From: Lacinutrix sp. Hel_I_90
Lineage (GTDB): Bacteria; Bacteroidota; Bacteroidia; Flavobacteriales; Flavobacteriaceae
Assembly (NCBI RefSeq): GCF_000934685.1
Contig: NZ_JYNQ01000001.1
Coordinates: 248,001 to 312,000 of the forward strand
Direction: 5' to 3'
Length of the DNA: 64,000 nucleotides
Of the stretch, positions 6,817-15,852 are shown piece after piece. Both the position numbers and the translations under genes were made by a program. Within the stretch, counting starts at the first letter, position 1. Every line of letters starts with the position of its first letter. The notes under the pieces were generated by a model that did not search any database, was not told where the DNA came from, and saw nothing but the letters and a program-made list of their open reading frames with translations.

Positions 6817-8790
6817 TTATGATTGTCGTTTACTTTTTATAAAATAGAACAGACTAACAAGCGCCAAAATACCACTGAGTTGCATTACAACTGAAGCAAA
6901 TTGTGGTCGTTTATTATTTGTGAAGACAAAATAAAGGATAAAACAAATGAAAGCAAAAACGAAAGTTATTACGGCCGTTTTAAATAATGAATTTTGCGCT
7001 TTATTTGTTGGTTTTGTTTTAATTTTTCCTTCGGAAGCACTAGCTAAGGATGTGGTATTCGCAGAGTCTTCAATAATTAATTCTTTATTCTCAATGCGTT
7101 TGCTTTTTATAAAATAAAATAGACTAACGACTACTAAAACGCCACTTAGCTGCATTAAAATTGTGGCAAATTGCGGTAATTTATTGTTAGCGAAAACAAA
7201 ATAAAGAACAAAGCAAATGAGACCGAAAACGAAAGTTATTATAGCTGTTTTAAATAATGATTGATATTCTTTGTTTGCTATTATAGTTCTTGTTTTAGAA
7301 GGAACCTTTAAAGTTCCAGTAACAATAGTATCGTCATCATCTTCTTTAATGATTAGTTTTTTGTTTCCAAAACGCGAATGGTACCAATTTTTTACAGGAA
7401 TAGTAATATGATCAAATTCAAAAAGACCACGATCAGCAGTCGCCCTAGTGGTCAAATAAATACTTAACGGCAGCATAATTAACGTAGAGAACCAAGTGGC
7501 TAATGCAGGGTTAAAAGACCCGTCTTTTGCACTGTTTTTGGCAAAAATACCAATAAAGTGATAGCTTAAAAATAAGACAATCGCAATCACCATTGGTAAG
7601 CCCAAACCGCCTTTTCTAATTAAGGCACCAAGTGGAGCACCAACAAAAAATAAGATAATACAAGCAATAGATAAAGCAAATTTTTCGTGCATTGCCATAA
7701 TGTGCTTATTGAGCCAAATAGTCTCACCCTTAATATTATTTTGTTTAGCAACGATAATCTGATTGGTACTTGAGGATGCATTAATGGCATAATCCAGCAA
7801 TTGTACTTGACGCTTAGTTTCAAATAAATCCAGAATATTACCTTTAAATATACTGTCTTTTTTTGCGTTAACCGTTAGGTTTAAAGTCGCTATATTAGAA
7901 CGATTGTATAATGTTTCACCAAATTGCTCATAACTTCTATGCCGTTCCGTAATTAAAGAATCTGTAGTAGTATCTAATTCTGAAATAGATAGCATGGTAT
8001 ATTTACTGTCAAAACTTTTATCCTCTAAATCAACAGTATTTAATTTTGATAAGTCTAGATTTATAGTATATTCTTTAAAGGTACTTTTTACATGGGGATT
8101 CTTTTTTCGCTCTTGGACTTTTTTTGGAGGGGTGTCATCGTAATAATAACCATCAAAGAGAATTAATTTTAAAACTTCAGAATCCTCAGCACTTGCTAAT
8201 TTTCCTGTTTTTGCTATGATTACCGTATGATTCCCCGGTATTCTAGTCTGCCCCTTATGGATGACTACTTTTTTTAATAGCCTGCCTTCAGGACCATACT
8301 TATCTTCAACTTTAATATTAAAATTGTCCCCAAGTTGGTTAAACTGACCTTTTGCAATAAATTGCTGTGGCTTTACTTTGGCAATGTTCTTTCGCAAATT
8401 ATAACTTTCAAATTCTGCTCTAGGAATCACATTATTAGTAAAAAAGAAGGTGGTTATGGCTAGTAGTACAATAAATATGCTCAATCCCGCCATGGCACGC
8501 TGTAAGGAAATACCTGTAGACTTCATGGCGGCAAACTCATAGTTTTCAGCAAAATTGCCAAAGACCATGATAGATGCTAATAAGATAGTAAGCGGCAGAA
8601 TTAAAGGAATAAGAGTAGGCGTGATGTAAAATAAAAATTTTAAAACGGTCGAAACATCTAAATCTTTACCTGCTAATTCTTTGATGTATAGCCAAATAGC
8701 CTGTAATACAAAAATCAGCATGAGAATAACAAACACGCTGATAAAAGTTTTAAGATAAGACGATAATATGTATCTATCCAGTATTTTCAC
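6817..8790 (-). CDS. LptF/LptG family permease (YjgP/YjgQ) with duplicated C-terminal two-helix module
   Basis: This 657-residue inner-membrane protein belongs to the YjgP/YjgQ family, which forms the membrane part of the LPS export complex. The N-terminus has the family start (LDRYILSSYLKTFISVF, then a helix pair with TPTLIPLILPLTILLASIM and the NYEFAAMKSTG coupling segment). A periplasmic beta domain follows (about 130-360), then three helices (SIACIILFFVGAPLGALIRKGG and following). The unusual part is the tail: a two-helix segment starting SLFKTA occurs twice, 90 residues apart, each copy ending SLFYFIKSKR. The family is usually shorter. The gene lies 8 bp after lolA in the same operon. 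LptF and LptG cannot be told apart here. Confidence 0.85.
   Translation of the reverse strand: MKILDRYILSSYLKTFISVFVILMLIFVLQAIWLYIKELAGKDLDVSTVLKFLFYITPTLIPLILPLTILLASIMVFGNFAENYEFAAMKSTGISLQRAMAGLSIFIVLLAITTFFFTNNVIPRAEFESYNLRKNIAKVKPQQFIAKGQFNQLGDNFNIKVEDKYGPEGRLLKKVVIHKGQTRIPGNHTVIIAKTGKLASAEDSEVLKLILFDGYYYDDTPPKKVQERKKNPHVKSTFKEYTINLDLSKLNTVDLEDKSFDSKYTMLSISELDTTTDSLITERHRSYEQFGETLYNRSNIATLNLTVNAKKDSIFKGNILDLFETKRQVQLLDYAINASSSTNQIIVAKQNNIKGETIWLNKHIMAMHEKFALSIACIILFFVGAPLGALIRKGGLGLPMVIAIVLFLSYHFIGIFAKNSAKDGSFNPALATWFSTLIMLPLSIYLTTRATADRGLFEFDHITIPVKNWYHSRFGNKKLIIKEDDDDTIVTGTLKVPSKTRTIIANKEYQSLFKTAIITFVFGLICFVLYFVFANNKLPQFATILMQLSGVLVVVSLFYFIKSKRIENKELIIEDSANTTSLASASEGKIKTKPTNKAQNSLFKTAVITFVFAFICFILYFVFTNNKRPQFASVVMQLSGILALVSLFYFIKSKRQS
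6831..6990. repeat. Tandem 270-bp unit, copy 2 (within the LptF/G permease gene)
   Basis: It aligns without gaps to 7101-7260. A hand count gives 128 identical bases of 160. The spacing is exactly 270 bp, or 90 codons, so the frame is kept. It encodes the last two-helix segment of the permease. Confidence 0.85.
7101..7260. repeat. Tandem 270-bp unit, copy 1 (within the LptF/G permease gene)
   Basis: This is the partner of 6831-6990. It encodes the first of the two tail segments, followed by a Ser/Lys-rich linker. Confidence 0.85.
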
Positions 8791-8798
8791 TAAGGAAC

Positions 8799-9437
8799 CT
8801 AGTCTAGTTTATTGATGTAGTAATCTTTATACTTACTCTCGTCAAAAGTAAACAAGGTTTTCGAGATAGTCTCGTTTGTTTTAAAAGAATTAACAGTTAA
8901 TGTTGTTTTTGTCCCATTATTACCAATTTCTATAAGGTTGTAAATGTGCTTGGTTTGTGCATCTATACCTAAGAGGATATATTTAATGGTTGAATTTGAA
9001 TCTATTGGAATCAATTTTACATACTGAATTTGACGCCCTCTTACATTTTGAACAATATCCATTTTGTAACTAAAACCGTCTTCATAAAAAGACAACATTT
9101 TACTTGGTGTAATCGTGCCTGAATCTTCACCATTTTCTGTAGATATTGTCACCTCTTCATCATCTGGACTTATAGTGTATAGTTTTTTACCATCAAAAAC
9201 TCTTGTTGCGCCTAAAATATTTAAATGGTATTTGTCACCTTTCATAGTGACGTCTCCTCTTGTCTCTTGTTTAATATTTTCTGCAGTGTTTTCTAAAACG
9301 TATTTAAAATCGATTGCAATATTATCGTAACTTTTAACTTTTGTTGAAACTTCAGATAAAAGTGTTTTTGCCTTCGCATCATTTTGAGCAAAAAGGGTCG
9401 CGCTTGTCATTAATAACAATAGTAATAGTTTTTTCAT
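8799..9437 (-). CDS. LolA-like outer-membrane lipoprotein carrier protein
   Basis: This 212-residue periplasmic protein has a signal peptide (KKLLLLLLMTSATLFAQ) and an LolA-type half-barrel. Typical segments are ALLxEVSxKVKSYDNIAIDFKY-like N-terminal helix and strand, GDVTMKGDKYHL (about residues 61-72), VFDGKKLYTISPDDEEV (about 81-97), and SFKTNETISKTLFTFD near the end. LolA carries lipoproteins from the inner to the outer membrane. It lies between the LptF/G permease (8 bp) and ftsK (57 bp) on the minus strand and is probably co-transcribed with both. Confidence 0.85.
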   Translation of the reverse strand: MKKLLLLLLMTSATLFAQNDAKAKTLLSEVSTKVKSYDNIAIDFKYVLENTAENIKQETRGDVTMKGDKYHLNILGATRVFDGKKLYTISPDDEEVTISTENGEDSGTITPSKMLSFYEDGFSYKMDIVQNVRGRQIQYVKLIPIDSNSTIKYILLGIDAQTKHIYNLIEIGNNGTKTTLTVNSFKTNETISKTLFTFDESKYKDYYINKLD

Positions 9438-9494
9438 GGTAAATTTTAATTTGCTATTTCCACTTAAGTAGAAATTTTATGTTGTTTTAATAAA

Positions 9495-11909
9495 TTATTG
9501 GCCTTCGTTTTCTAATAATTGGTCGAGAGCTACTAAATCTGTAATTAGTACTTGTCTTGCTTTACTGCCTTCGAATCCTCCAACAATACCTGCAGCTTCT
9601 AATTGGTCAATAATACGACCTGCTCGGTTATAACCTAGTTTAAGTTTACGTTGCAATAAAGATGCCGAACCTTGCTGTGCTGTAACAATAATTTCGGCAG
9701 CGTCTCTAAATAATTTGTCTCTTTCTGATATATCTATATCAAGACTCGTGCCACCTTCTTCAGCTTCATATTCAGGCAATAAATAAGCATCTGGATAGGC
9801 TTTTTGTGAGCCAATAAAATCGACTATTCTTTCTACTTCTGGTGTGTCTACAAATGCACATTGTATTCGAATCATATCATTACCCTGTGTATATAACATA
9901 TCTCCACGACCAATAAGTTGATCTGCGCCGCCAGCATCCAAAATGGTACGGGAGTCAATTTTACTGGATACTCGAAAGGCTATACGTGCAGGGAAATTGG
10001 CTTTAATAATACCCGTAATAACATTAACCGACGGCCGTTGAGTCGCAATAATTAAATGAATGCCAATAGCACGAGCCAATTGTGCTAAACGTGCTACAGG
10101 AGTTTCAACCTCTTTACCGGCAGTCATAATTAAATCGGCAAACTCATCGACCACCAAAACGATATATGGTAAGTACGCATGCCCGTCATTAGGATTTAAC
10201 TTACGGTCTTTAAATTTTTTATTATATTCTACTATGTTACGACATAAGGCATTTTTAAGCATTTCATAACGATTATCCATTTCAATACACAATGAATTAA
10301 GGGTATTAATTACTTTGGTATTATCAGTTATGATCGCTTCTGCTTCCCCAGGCAATTTTGCTAAATAATGACGTTCAATTTTATTAAATAACGTTAATTC
10401 AACCTTTTTAGGGTCGACTAATACAAACTTTACTTCAGCAGGATGCTTTTTATATAAAAGAGAGGTTAGTACTGCATTTAACCCTACCGATTTTCCTTGA
10501 CCAGTTGCACCAGCCATTAATAGGTGAGGCATTTTTGCTAAATCAATAACTAAAGTTTCATTACTAATGGTTTTACCTATCGCGATAGGTAAGTGCATAT
10601 CTGTTTTTTGAAACTTTTGAGAGGCAATAACAGAGCGCATAGAAACGACTGTTGCATTTTTATTAGGTACTTCAATACCAATGGTTCCTTTTCCGGGAAT
10701 TGGAGCAATAATTCTAATGCCAAGTGCAGAGAGTGATAAGGCAATATCATCTTCTAAGTTTTTTATTTTAGAAATGCGAATACCAGCATCTGGTACAATT
10801 TCGTATAATGTAACGGTAGGACCAATAGTCGCCTTGATACTGGCAATACCAATTTTGTAGTTGTTTAGGGTTTCTACAATTCGGTTTTTATTTTCTTCTA
10901 GCTCTTCTTGATTTATAGTAACTCCTTCGTTTTCGTATTTTTTTAATAAGTCTAAAGGTGGAAATTGATAATTACTTAATTCCAATGTAGGATCAAATTC
11001 TCCAAAATCTGCTACTAATTTATCTGAAAGATTATCTGTTTCAGATTTCTCCTCTATTATTTTTTCAACTTCTATGTCTAAGCTTTCTTCGTCTTCTTCC
11101 TCTTCTTTCGGAATTTCAATTTCCAAGGCTGCAGAAGTTGATTCGGTTTTTAGAGTCTCCGTTAGATCCACTTTGGAAGGCTTGGAAGTGGTAGGGTCAA
11201 GCGTTTCAGAATTGCTTTCGAAAGCTGCTTTTATAGCTTCGGCTTCATCAGTTAATGCATTGTCAACAGGTACAAAAACGTTACCTGAAGCATCCCTGAA
11301 CTCCGTTTTGATTTCTTTTTTTGCACTTCTAAATAAAGAGCCAATGCGCTCTGGTGTGAATTTAAACCGTATAGCCAGATACGTTATAAGCACGAAAATA
11401 AGTAATAAAATAATACCCACTTTACCAACATAATCCTGTAAGTAACTATTAAGTTCAAAGCCAATGGTGCCACTTAGATAATCACTTAATGGTGCTGCAA
11501 ATGCTAATAACACTGAGAGCCAAATCACAATTATAATGCCCCAAATCCAGTGCTGTAGTAGTTTTTCTTTTTTTAAGTCTAATAAAATATAGACTCCAGA
11601 TAAAAAAACCAATCCAGAAAAGATAAATGAAGGTGCTCCAAAACCTTTATAAATAAAGAAATCGCCTAACCAATTGCCAAGTACTTTTGCCCAGTTTTGT
11701 GTTTCAGAGGTACGGGACGGAAATTCACTTAACAAGCTTTGGTCTGCCTTACCTGTAAATAGATAAGAGAGAAATGCAATAAAAAGCATGACACCACAAA
11801 GCACTAATAAGCTACCAAAAATAAGTTTTTGCTGACTTGATAATTTAAAGCTTGGTTTTTTTAATTTGGGTGCTGCTTTCTTTTTCGTTGTCTTTTTCGC
11901 TTTCGCCAT
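9495..11909 (-). CDS. ftsK: DNA translocase FtsK
   Basis: This 804-residue FtsK/SpoIIIE protein pumps DNA during chromosome segregation at the division septum. Four membrane helices lie in residues 25-185, followed by an acidic, low-complexity linker (about 215-305). The motor has a DUF/alpha region starting NYQFPPLDLL, the Walker A motif GATGQGKS, Walker B VLVVDEFADL, and RPSVNVITGIIKANFPARI. The C-terminal gamma winged helix ends with LLQRKLKLGYNRAGRIIDQLE. The Lys-rich N-terminus (KKTTKKKAAPK) is cytosolic. The linker is shorter than in enterobacterial FtsK but usual for this group. Confidence 0.95.
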   Translation of the reverse strand: MAKAKKTTKKKAAPKLKKPSFKLSSQQKLIFGSLLVLCGVMLFIAFLSYLFTGKADQSLLSEFPSRTSETQNWAKVLGNWLGDFFIYKGFGAPSFIFSGLVFLSGVYILLDLKKEKLLQHWIWGIIIVIWLSVLLAFAAPLSDYLSGTIGFELNSYLQDYVGKVGIILLLIFVLITYLAIRFKFTPERIGSLFRSAKKEIKTEFRDASGNVFVPVDNALTDEAEAIKAAFESNSETLDPTTSKPSKVDLTETLKTESTSAALEIEIPKEEEEDEESLDIEVEKIIEEKSETDNLSDKLVADFGEFDPTLELSNYQFPPLDLLKKYENEGVTINQEELEENKNRIVETLNNYKIGIASIKATIGPTVTLYEIVPDAGIRISKIKNLEDDIALSLSALGIRIIAPIPGKGTIGIEVPNKNATVVSMRSVIASQKFQKTDMHLPIAIGKTISNETLVIDLAKMPHLLMAGATGQGKSVGLNAVLTSLLYKKHPAEVKFVLVDPKKVELTLFNKIERHYLAKLPGEAEAIITDNTKVINTLNSLCIEMDNRYEMLKNALCRNIVEYNKKFKDRKLNPNDGHAYLPYIVLVVDEFADLIMTAGKEVETPVARLAQLARAIGIHLIIATQRPSVNVITGIIKANFPARIAFRVSSKIDSRTILDAGGADQLIGRGDMLYTQGNDMIRIQCAFVDTPEVERIVDFIGSQKAYPDAYLLPEYEAEEGGTSLDIDISERDKLFRDAAEIIVTAQQGSASLLQRKLKLGYNRAGRIIDQLEAAGIVGGFEGSKARQVLITDLVALDQLLENEGQ

Positions 11910-11929
11910 TATCAGTTTTTAGTATGAAA

Positions 11930-11937
11930 CAAAAATA
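11930..11937 (-). promoter_or_regulatory. -7 element before ftsK
   Basis: On the minus strand, TATTTTTG matches TAnnTTTG, 21 bp before the ftsK ATG. The expected -33 position reads TTA rather than TTTG. Confidence 0.4.
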
Positions 11938-11973
11938 CAAATTACTAACGTTTATCCTAATTAGTAATTGTGT

Positions 11974-12342
11974 TTAAAATATCTTAGGGATATAAATAAT
12001 GCAGCCTACGACAACAGCTGCAATAGCAACAATAAATACAGCACCTGCTGCCAAATCTTTTATAAGTCCAATTTTTGGGTGATATGCAGGATGAATAAAG
12101 TCGGCAATTTCTTCAATAACAGTATTAACACCCTCTACAGCCATAACAAGCGCGATCACTAAAATCTGGATACACCATTCTATACTTGATAATTCAAAGT
12201 ATAATCCAGCAGCAGTAATAATAATAGCTATTACGAATTGTACTTTTAGGCTGGCCTCGGTTGTGAGTAATAAATAGGCTCCTTTAAATGCAAAACCTAT
12301 GCTTTTAATTCTGTTGACTATGAAAGAATCTTTTTTTTCCAT
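11974..12342 (-). CDS. dgkA: Diacylglycerol kinase family protein (DgkA type)
   Basis: This small integral membrane kinase of 122 residues phosphorylates diacylglycerol or undecaprenol, recycling lipid precursors. It has three membrane helices and the family motif VNTVIEEIADF (the E-x-x-N-T-x-I-E region), followed by KDLAAGAVFI, where family members have K-D-x-A-A/S-G-A. The ATG at 12342 is preferred. The ATG at 12363 lies inside the hairpin that ends the tpx transcript. The Bacteroidota and Gram-positive members often use undecaprenol; the substrate cannot be settled here. Confidence 0.88.
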   Translation of the reverse strand: MEKKDSFIVNRIKSIGFAFKGAYLLLTTEASLKVQFVIAIIITAAGLYFELSSIEWCIQILVIALVMAVEGVNTVIEEIADFIHPAYHPKIGLIKDLAAGAVFIVAIAAVVVGCIIYIPKIF

Positions 12343-12353
12343 GTATATAAATA

Positions 12354-12383
12354 AACCTGTCATGCTATTAAACGCGACAGGTT
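12354..12383 (-). terminator. Terminator of tpx
   Basis: AACCTGTC (12354-12361) and GACAGGTT (12376-12383) form a perfect 8-bp stem, and the minus strand continues with TTTATTTAT. It lies 25 bp after the tpx stop and just before dgkA. Confidence 0.6.
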
Positions 12384-12407
12384 ATAATTTATTGAATTTA
12401 GTATTAT

Positions 12408-12914
12408 TTATTCATCTAATAAAGCATACAATGATGCTTTATAGTTTGGTTCATCTGCAACCTCTTGAACTTGTTCAGTATATTTAACAATACCATTTTC
12501 ATCTAAAACCACTACACAACGCGAATGTAACCCTTCAAAAGCACCACTGGTGAACTCTAAACCATAAGTTTTACCAAAGTCTCCAGTTTTAAAATCTGAT
12601 AACATTACAACATTGTCTAAGCCTTCTGCTCCACAAAAGCGTGCTTGTGCAAAAGGCAAATCTCTTGAGATACATAATACTTTAGTATTCTCCATGGCTA
12701 CTGCTTGTTTATTAAACTCTCGAACAGATTGCGCACAGGTACCTGTGTCTACACTTGGAAATATATTTAATACGACTTTATGTCCTTCGAAATCTGATAA
12801 TTTTTGAGTTGATAAATCACTTACCGTTAAGGTGAAGTCTGGGGCTTTTTTACCTATTTCCGGAAGGCTTCCAGACGTTTCAACTGCTGTTCCTCCTAAT
12901 GTTATTTCTGCCAT
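12408..12914 (-). CDS. tpx: Thiol peroxidase, atypical 2-Cys peroxiredoxin
   Basis: This 168-residue Tpx reduces hydrogen peroxide and lipid hydroperoxides with electrons from thioredoxin. The N-terminal TLGGTAVETSGSLPEIGKKAPDF segment is typical. The peroxidatic Cys lies in PSVDTGTCAQSVREF (about residue 60) and the resolving Cys in FCGAEG (about residue 93). LNIFPS precedes the active site. The length is normal and both cysteines are present, so it should be active. It is a single gene with its own terminator. A strong -33/-7 pair was not found upstream. Confidence 0.95.
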   Translation of the reverse strand: MAEITLGGTAVETSGSLPEIGKKAPDFTLTVSDLSTQKLSDFEGHKVVLNIFPSVDTGTCAQSVREFNKQAVAMENTKVLCISRDLPFAQARFCGAEGLDNVVMLSDFKTGDFGKTYGLEFTSGAFEGLHSRCVVVLDENGIVKYTEQVQEVADEPNYKASLYALLDE

Positions 12915-13136
12915 CTTTATTTGTTTTTATTAAGTTATAAAATTAAGAATAATTAGAGTTTTAAACTATTTTTTCAGTTTTTTGTTTGTAATACAAAAGA
13001 CTGATAATTAATAAGTTAATTGATTTGGTGTCGTTAATATATTGTTAAAGCCTAAATAAGCAAAAACCGACTTGAGTAGAACTTCGTTTATGTCACTGAA
13101 ACAATAAAATAACAATTTTAAAAAAACTTCAAAATT

Positions 13137-13715
13137 ATGAAAACATCAAAATTAATTAAATCAGCGGTATTTACAATGGCAATTTTCACAGCTATTAGTG
13201 GTTTTTCTCAAGAGAAAATGACGAAAGAACAAACCGTAATGGTGGGCGGGGCAGCCATGTATCCAAGTAAAAATATTGTAGAAAATGCAGTTAATTCAAA
13301 AGACCATACCACCCTAGTAGCAGCCGTAAAAGCAGCAGAATTAGTAGATGTGTTGGTTAGCGAAGGACCTTTCACTGTTTTTGCACCAACAAATGATGCT
13401 TTTGCAAAATTACCAGATGGTACCGTTGAAACCTTACTAAAGCCAGAAAACAAAAAAACACTTCAAACCGTATTAACATACCACGTGGTTTCTGGAAAGT
13501 TGAGTGCTAAATCTATTTTAAAACAAATTAAAAAAGGAAATGGAAAAGCTGAAATTAAAACAGTAAGCGGAGGCGTTATTATGGCCTGGTTAAAAGGAGA
13601 AGACGTTTATATTTCAGATGAAAATGGTAACTCAGCAAAAGTTACTATTGCAGATGTTAACCAATCGAACGGTGTGATTCATGTTATTGATACTGTATTA
13701 TTACCAAAATCATAA
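13137..13715 (+). CDS. Secreted fasciclin (FAS1) domain protein
   Basis: This 192-residue protein has a signal peptide (ending SGFSQ) and one FAS1 domain (about 45-190). The H1 motif FTVFAPTNDAFAKLP and the H2-type end NGVIHVIDTVLLP are clear, with LTYHVVSGKL between them. FAS1 domains mediate adhesion or interaction at the cell surface. A short MVGGAAMYPSKNIVENA segment precedes the domain and resembles the lead-in of many bacterial FAS1 proteins. It is a stand-alone gene ending at a shared bidirectional terminator. Confidence 0.9.
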   Translation: MKTSKLIKSAVFTMAIFTAISGFSQEKMTKEQTVMVGGAAMYPSKNIVENAVNSKDHTTLVAAVKAAELVDVLVSEGPFTVFAPTNDAFAKLPDGTVETLLKPENKKTLQTVLTYHVVSGKLSAKSILKQIKKGNGKAEIKTVSGGVIMAWLKGEDVYISDENGNSAKVTIADVNQSNGVIHVIDTVLLPKS

Positions 13716-13742
13716 GACTGCTAAGTAAATTACCATTAATTT

Positions 13743-13779
13743 AAAAAAGCCACTTCAATTTGAAGTGGCTTTTTTTTTA
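13743..13779. terminator. Bidirectional terminator
   Basis: AGCCACTTCA pairs with TGAAGTGGCT, flanked by a run of A on one side and T on the other, so it works in both directions. It serves the fasciclin gene (+) and the NlpC/P60 gene (-), which converge here; the latter ends at its edge. Confidence 0.85.
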
Positions 13780-14526
13780 TATAATTTTTTTTATAACGCG
13801 TAGTTTATGAGTATGCATTCGCGTGTCCACATTATAAATACCAGAATGATCTAAACGGTCAATACGTACTTTACCATGGGCATGAATAATGTAGTTATCT
13901 CTCATAATAATACCTACGTGTGTAATAGTACCCTCTGCATTATCAAAAAAGGCCAAATCCCCTGGCTCACTTTCTTCTATAAAACTCAAAGCTTCCCCTT
14001 GAGAGGCTTGTTGCGAAGCATCGCGTAATATTTTGTAGCCATTCAATTTGTAAACCATTTGTGTAAATCCAGAACAGTCAATACCAAAAGGCGTTTTTCC
14101 TCCCCAAAGGTAAGGCGCGTTTAAATAAGAAAAAGCAGTATTTACAAGGGCTTCTTTTTTTTGTTTTATGTTAGAAGAATGGCCTTCAAAATGATGATTT
14201 AAAAGTTGTAATCCGTTTAAAGAGGACCCCAAAGGAATAGAATATAATTGCTTATGGTCGTCTTCAACACATTCAACCAGGTCTGTAGACAGTATTGGTA
14301 TTTCTTGGTTGATGATACTATAAGCTTCTTTTGAAATTTCTAAATACTGCTTTTGATCTATCCAGCCCTCATATTTATCAAATGCTAAACGGATTTTACA
14401 CCAAGACTTACGTGCTTCTAAGATTTTAAAAATATCACCATACAACACTTGCGAAACCATTTCGCTAGTATCAGCTGCTTCAAGTCTTAAAGGAACAATG
14501 CTTAAGTTGCAAATGCCGTATTGCAT
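13777..14526 (-). CDS. NlpC/P60 family cysteine peptidase with SH3 domain
   Basis: This 249-residue protein has an N-terminal bacterial SH3 domain (about 1-75, with SQVLYGDIFKILE and KYEGWIDQKQYLEI) and a C-terminal C40 peptidase domain. The catalytic Cys is in GIDCSGFTQM, the first His in ITHVGIIM, and a third polar residue in IIHAHGKVRID. PYLWGGKTPFGIDCSGF is the classic entry. Such enzymes cut peptide stems of peptidoglycan, often D-Glu-DAP bonds. No signal peptide is visible, so it may act on recycled muropeptides in the cytosol. It lies 13 bp after the thiolase gene on the same strand. Confidence 0.9.
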   Translation of the reverse strand: MQYGICNLSIVPLRLEAADTSEMVSQVLYGDIFKILEARKSWCKIRLAFDKYEGWIDQKQYLEISKEAYSIINQEIPILSTDLVECVEDDHKQLYSIPLGSSLNGLQLLNHHFEGHSSNIKQKKEALVNTAFSYLNAPYLWGGKTPFGIDCSGFTQMVYKLNGYKILRDASQQASQGEALSFIEESEPGDLAFFDNAEGTITHVGIIMRDNYIIHAHGKVRIDRLDHSGIYNVDTRMHTHKLRVIKKII

Positions 14527-14539
14527 TAATATACCAGAT

Positions 14540-15718
14540 TTAATTACGTTCTATAACAACTGCAGAGGCACCACCACCACCATTACAAATAGCAGCAGCT
14601 CCAATTTTAGCGTCATTTTGTTCTAAAACATTAAGCAATGTAATAAGGATTCTAACACCAGAACAACCTAATGGATGGCCTAATGATACGGCCCCACCAT
14701 TAACGTTAACATTGCTGTCATGTAAGCCTAATAATTTCATGTTTGCTAATCCTACAACAGCAAAGGCTTCATTAAACTCAAAGAAATCTACATCTTTTAT
14801 ATCTATACCAGCGCGATCAAGTGCTTTAGGTAGCGCTTTAGCTGGAGCGGTTGTAAACCATTTTGGTTCTTGTGCTGCATCAGCATAGCCTTTTATTGTA
14901 GCTAAAGGTTTTAAACCTAATTCATCTGCTTTTTCTCTACTCATTAAAACCATAGCGCCCGCACCATCATTAATTGTGGATGCATTGGCAGCAGTAACCG
15001 TACCTTCTTTTGAGAAAGCAGGGCGTAAAGTTGCAATTTTATCCATTCTCACGTTGCTAAATTCTTCATCTTTGGTTACAATTATTGGCTCTCCACGACG
15101 TTGAGGGACTTCTACCGGTACAACTTCATTATTAAACCTTCCATTCTCCCATGCATCAGCAGCACGTTTGTAAGATTGTATGGCAAAAGCGTCCTGATCC
15201 TCACGTGAAAAACCATATTCAGTAGCACAAGCATCGGCACAAACCCCCATAGCATTTTGATCGTAAACATCAACTAATCCATCTTTTTGCATCCCATCTA
15301 TTAAGGTCGTTGGGCCAAATTTAGTAGCGCTTCTTGCATAATAATAGTGAGGAATTAAACTCATGTTTTCCATCCCACCAGCAACAATAATATCTGCATC
15401 ACCTAAAGCAATAGCTTGAGCAGCTTGCATAACGGTTTTCATACCAGAGGCACAAACTTTATTTATAGTAGTACAAGGCACTGTGTCTGGAATACCAGCA
15501 AAAATAGCAGCTTGTCTGGCAGGCGCTTGTCCTGTACCAGCTTGTACCACATTACCCATTAAAACTTCTTGAACTAGTTCTGGTTTTAGATTTATTTTAT
15601 CTAATGCCCCTTTAATGGCAATGGCTCCCAGTTTTGGAGCAGGAATAGTAGATAAAGCACCTAGAAAACTTCCAATTGGAGTACGTGCTGCAGAAACAAT
15701 AACAACTTCTTTATTCAT
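14540..15718 (-). CDS. Acetyl-CoA C-acyltransferase (thiolase)
   Basis: This 392-residue thiolase condenses or cleaves acyl-CoA. The nucleophile Cys is in TTINKVCASGMKT (about residue 89), the His is in GGAVSLGHPLGCSG, and the second Cys is in AAICNGGGGASA. EFNEAFAVVGLANM matches the NEAFA motif. All catalytic residues are present and the length is normal. Family similarity favours acetyl-CoA acetyltransferase (biosynthetic or degradative); beta-oxidation partners are not nearby. It is probably transcribed with the downstream NlpC/P60 gene. Confidence 0.92.
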   Translation of the reverse strand: MNKEVVIVSAARTPIGSFLGALSTIPAPKLGAIAIKGALDKINLKPELVQEVLMGNVVQAGTGQAPARQAAIFAGIPDTVPCTTINKVCASGMKTVMQAAQAIALGDADIIVAGGMENMSLIPHYYYARSATKFGPTTLIDGMQKDGLVDVYDQNAMGVCADACATEYGFSREDQDAFAIQSYKRAADAWENGRFNNEVVPVEVPQRRGEPIIVTKDEEFSNVRMDKIATLRPAFSKEGTVTAANASTINDGAGAMVLMSREKADELGLKPLATIKGYADAAQEPKWFTTAPAKALPKALDRAGIDIKDVDFFEFNEAFAVVGLANMKLLGLHDSNVNVNGGAVSLGHPLGCSGVRILITLLNVLEQNDAKIGAAAICNGGGGASAVVIERN

Positions 15719-15852
15719 GATATGAGTATAAATATAATTCGTTGCGAAATTAATGAATTTTTACTAAAAATGGGAGGCATAAATTGAATATAACTGAGAA
15801 TAGAAAACAATATTTGTTACATTTGAAATTAGAAATTAATTTTCAATTCATA

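Noticed and set aside
11074-11433. 119-codon Ser-rich frame antisense to ftsK
   Set aside because: It is the antisense of the acidic low-complexity linker of FtsK and has no independent features.
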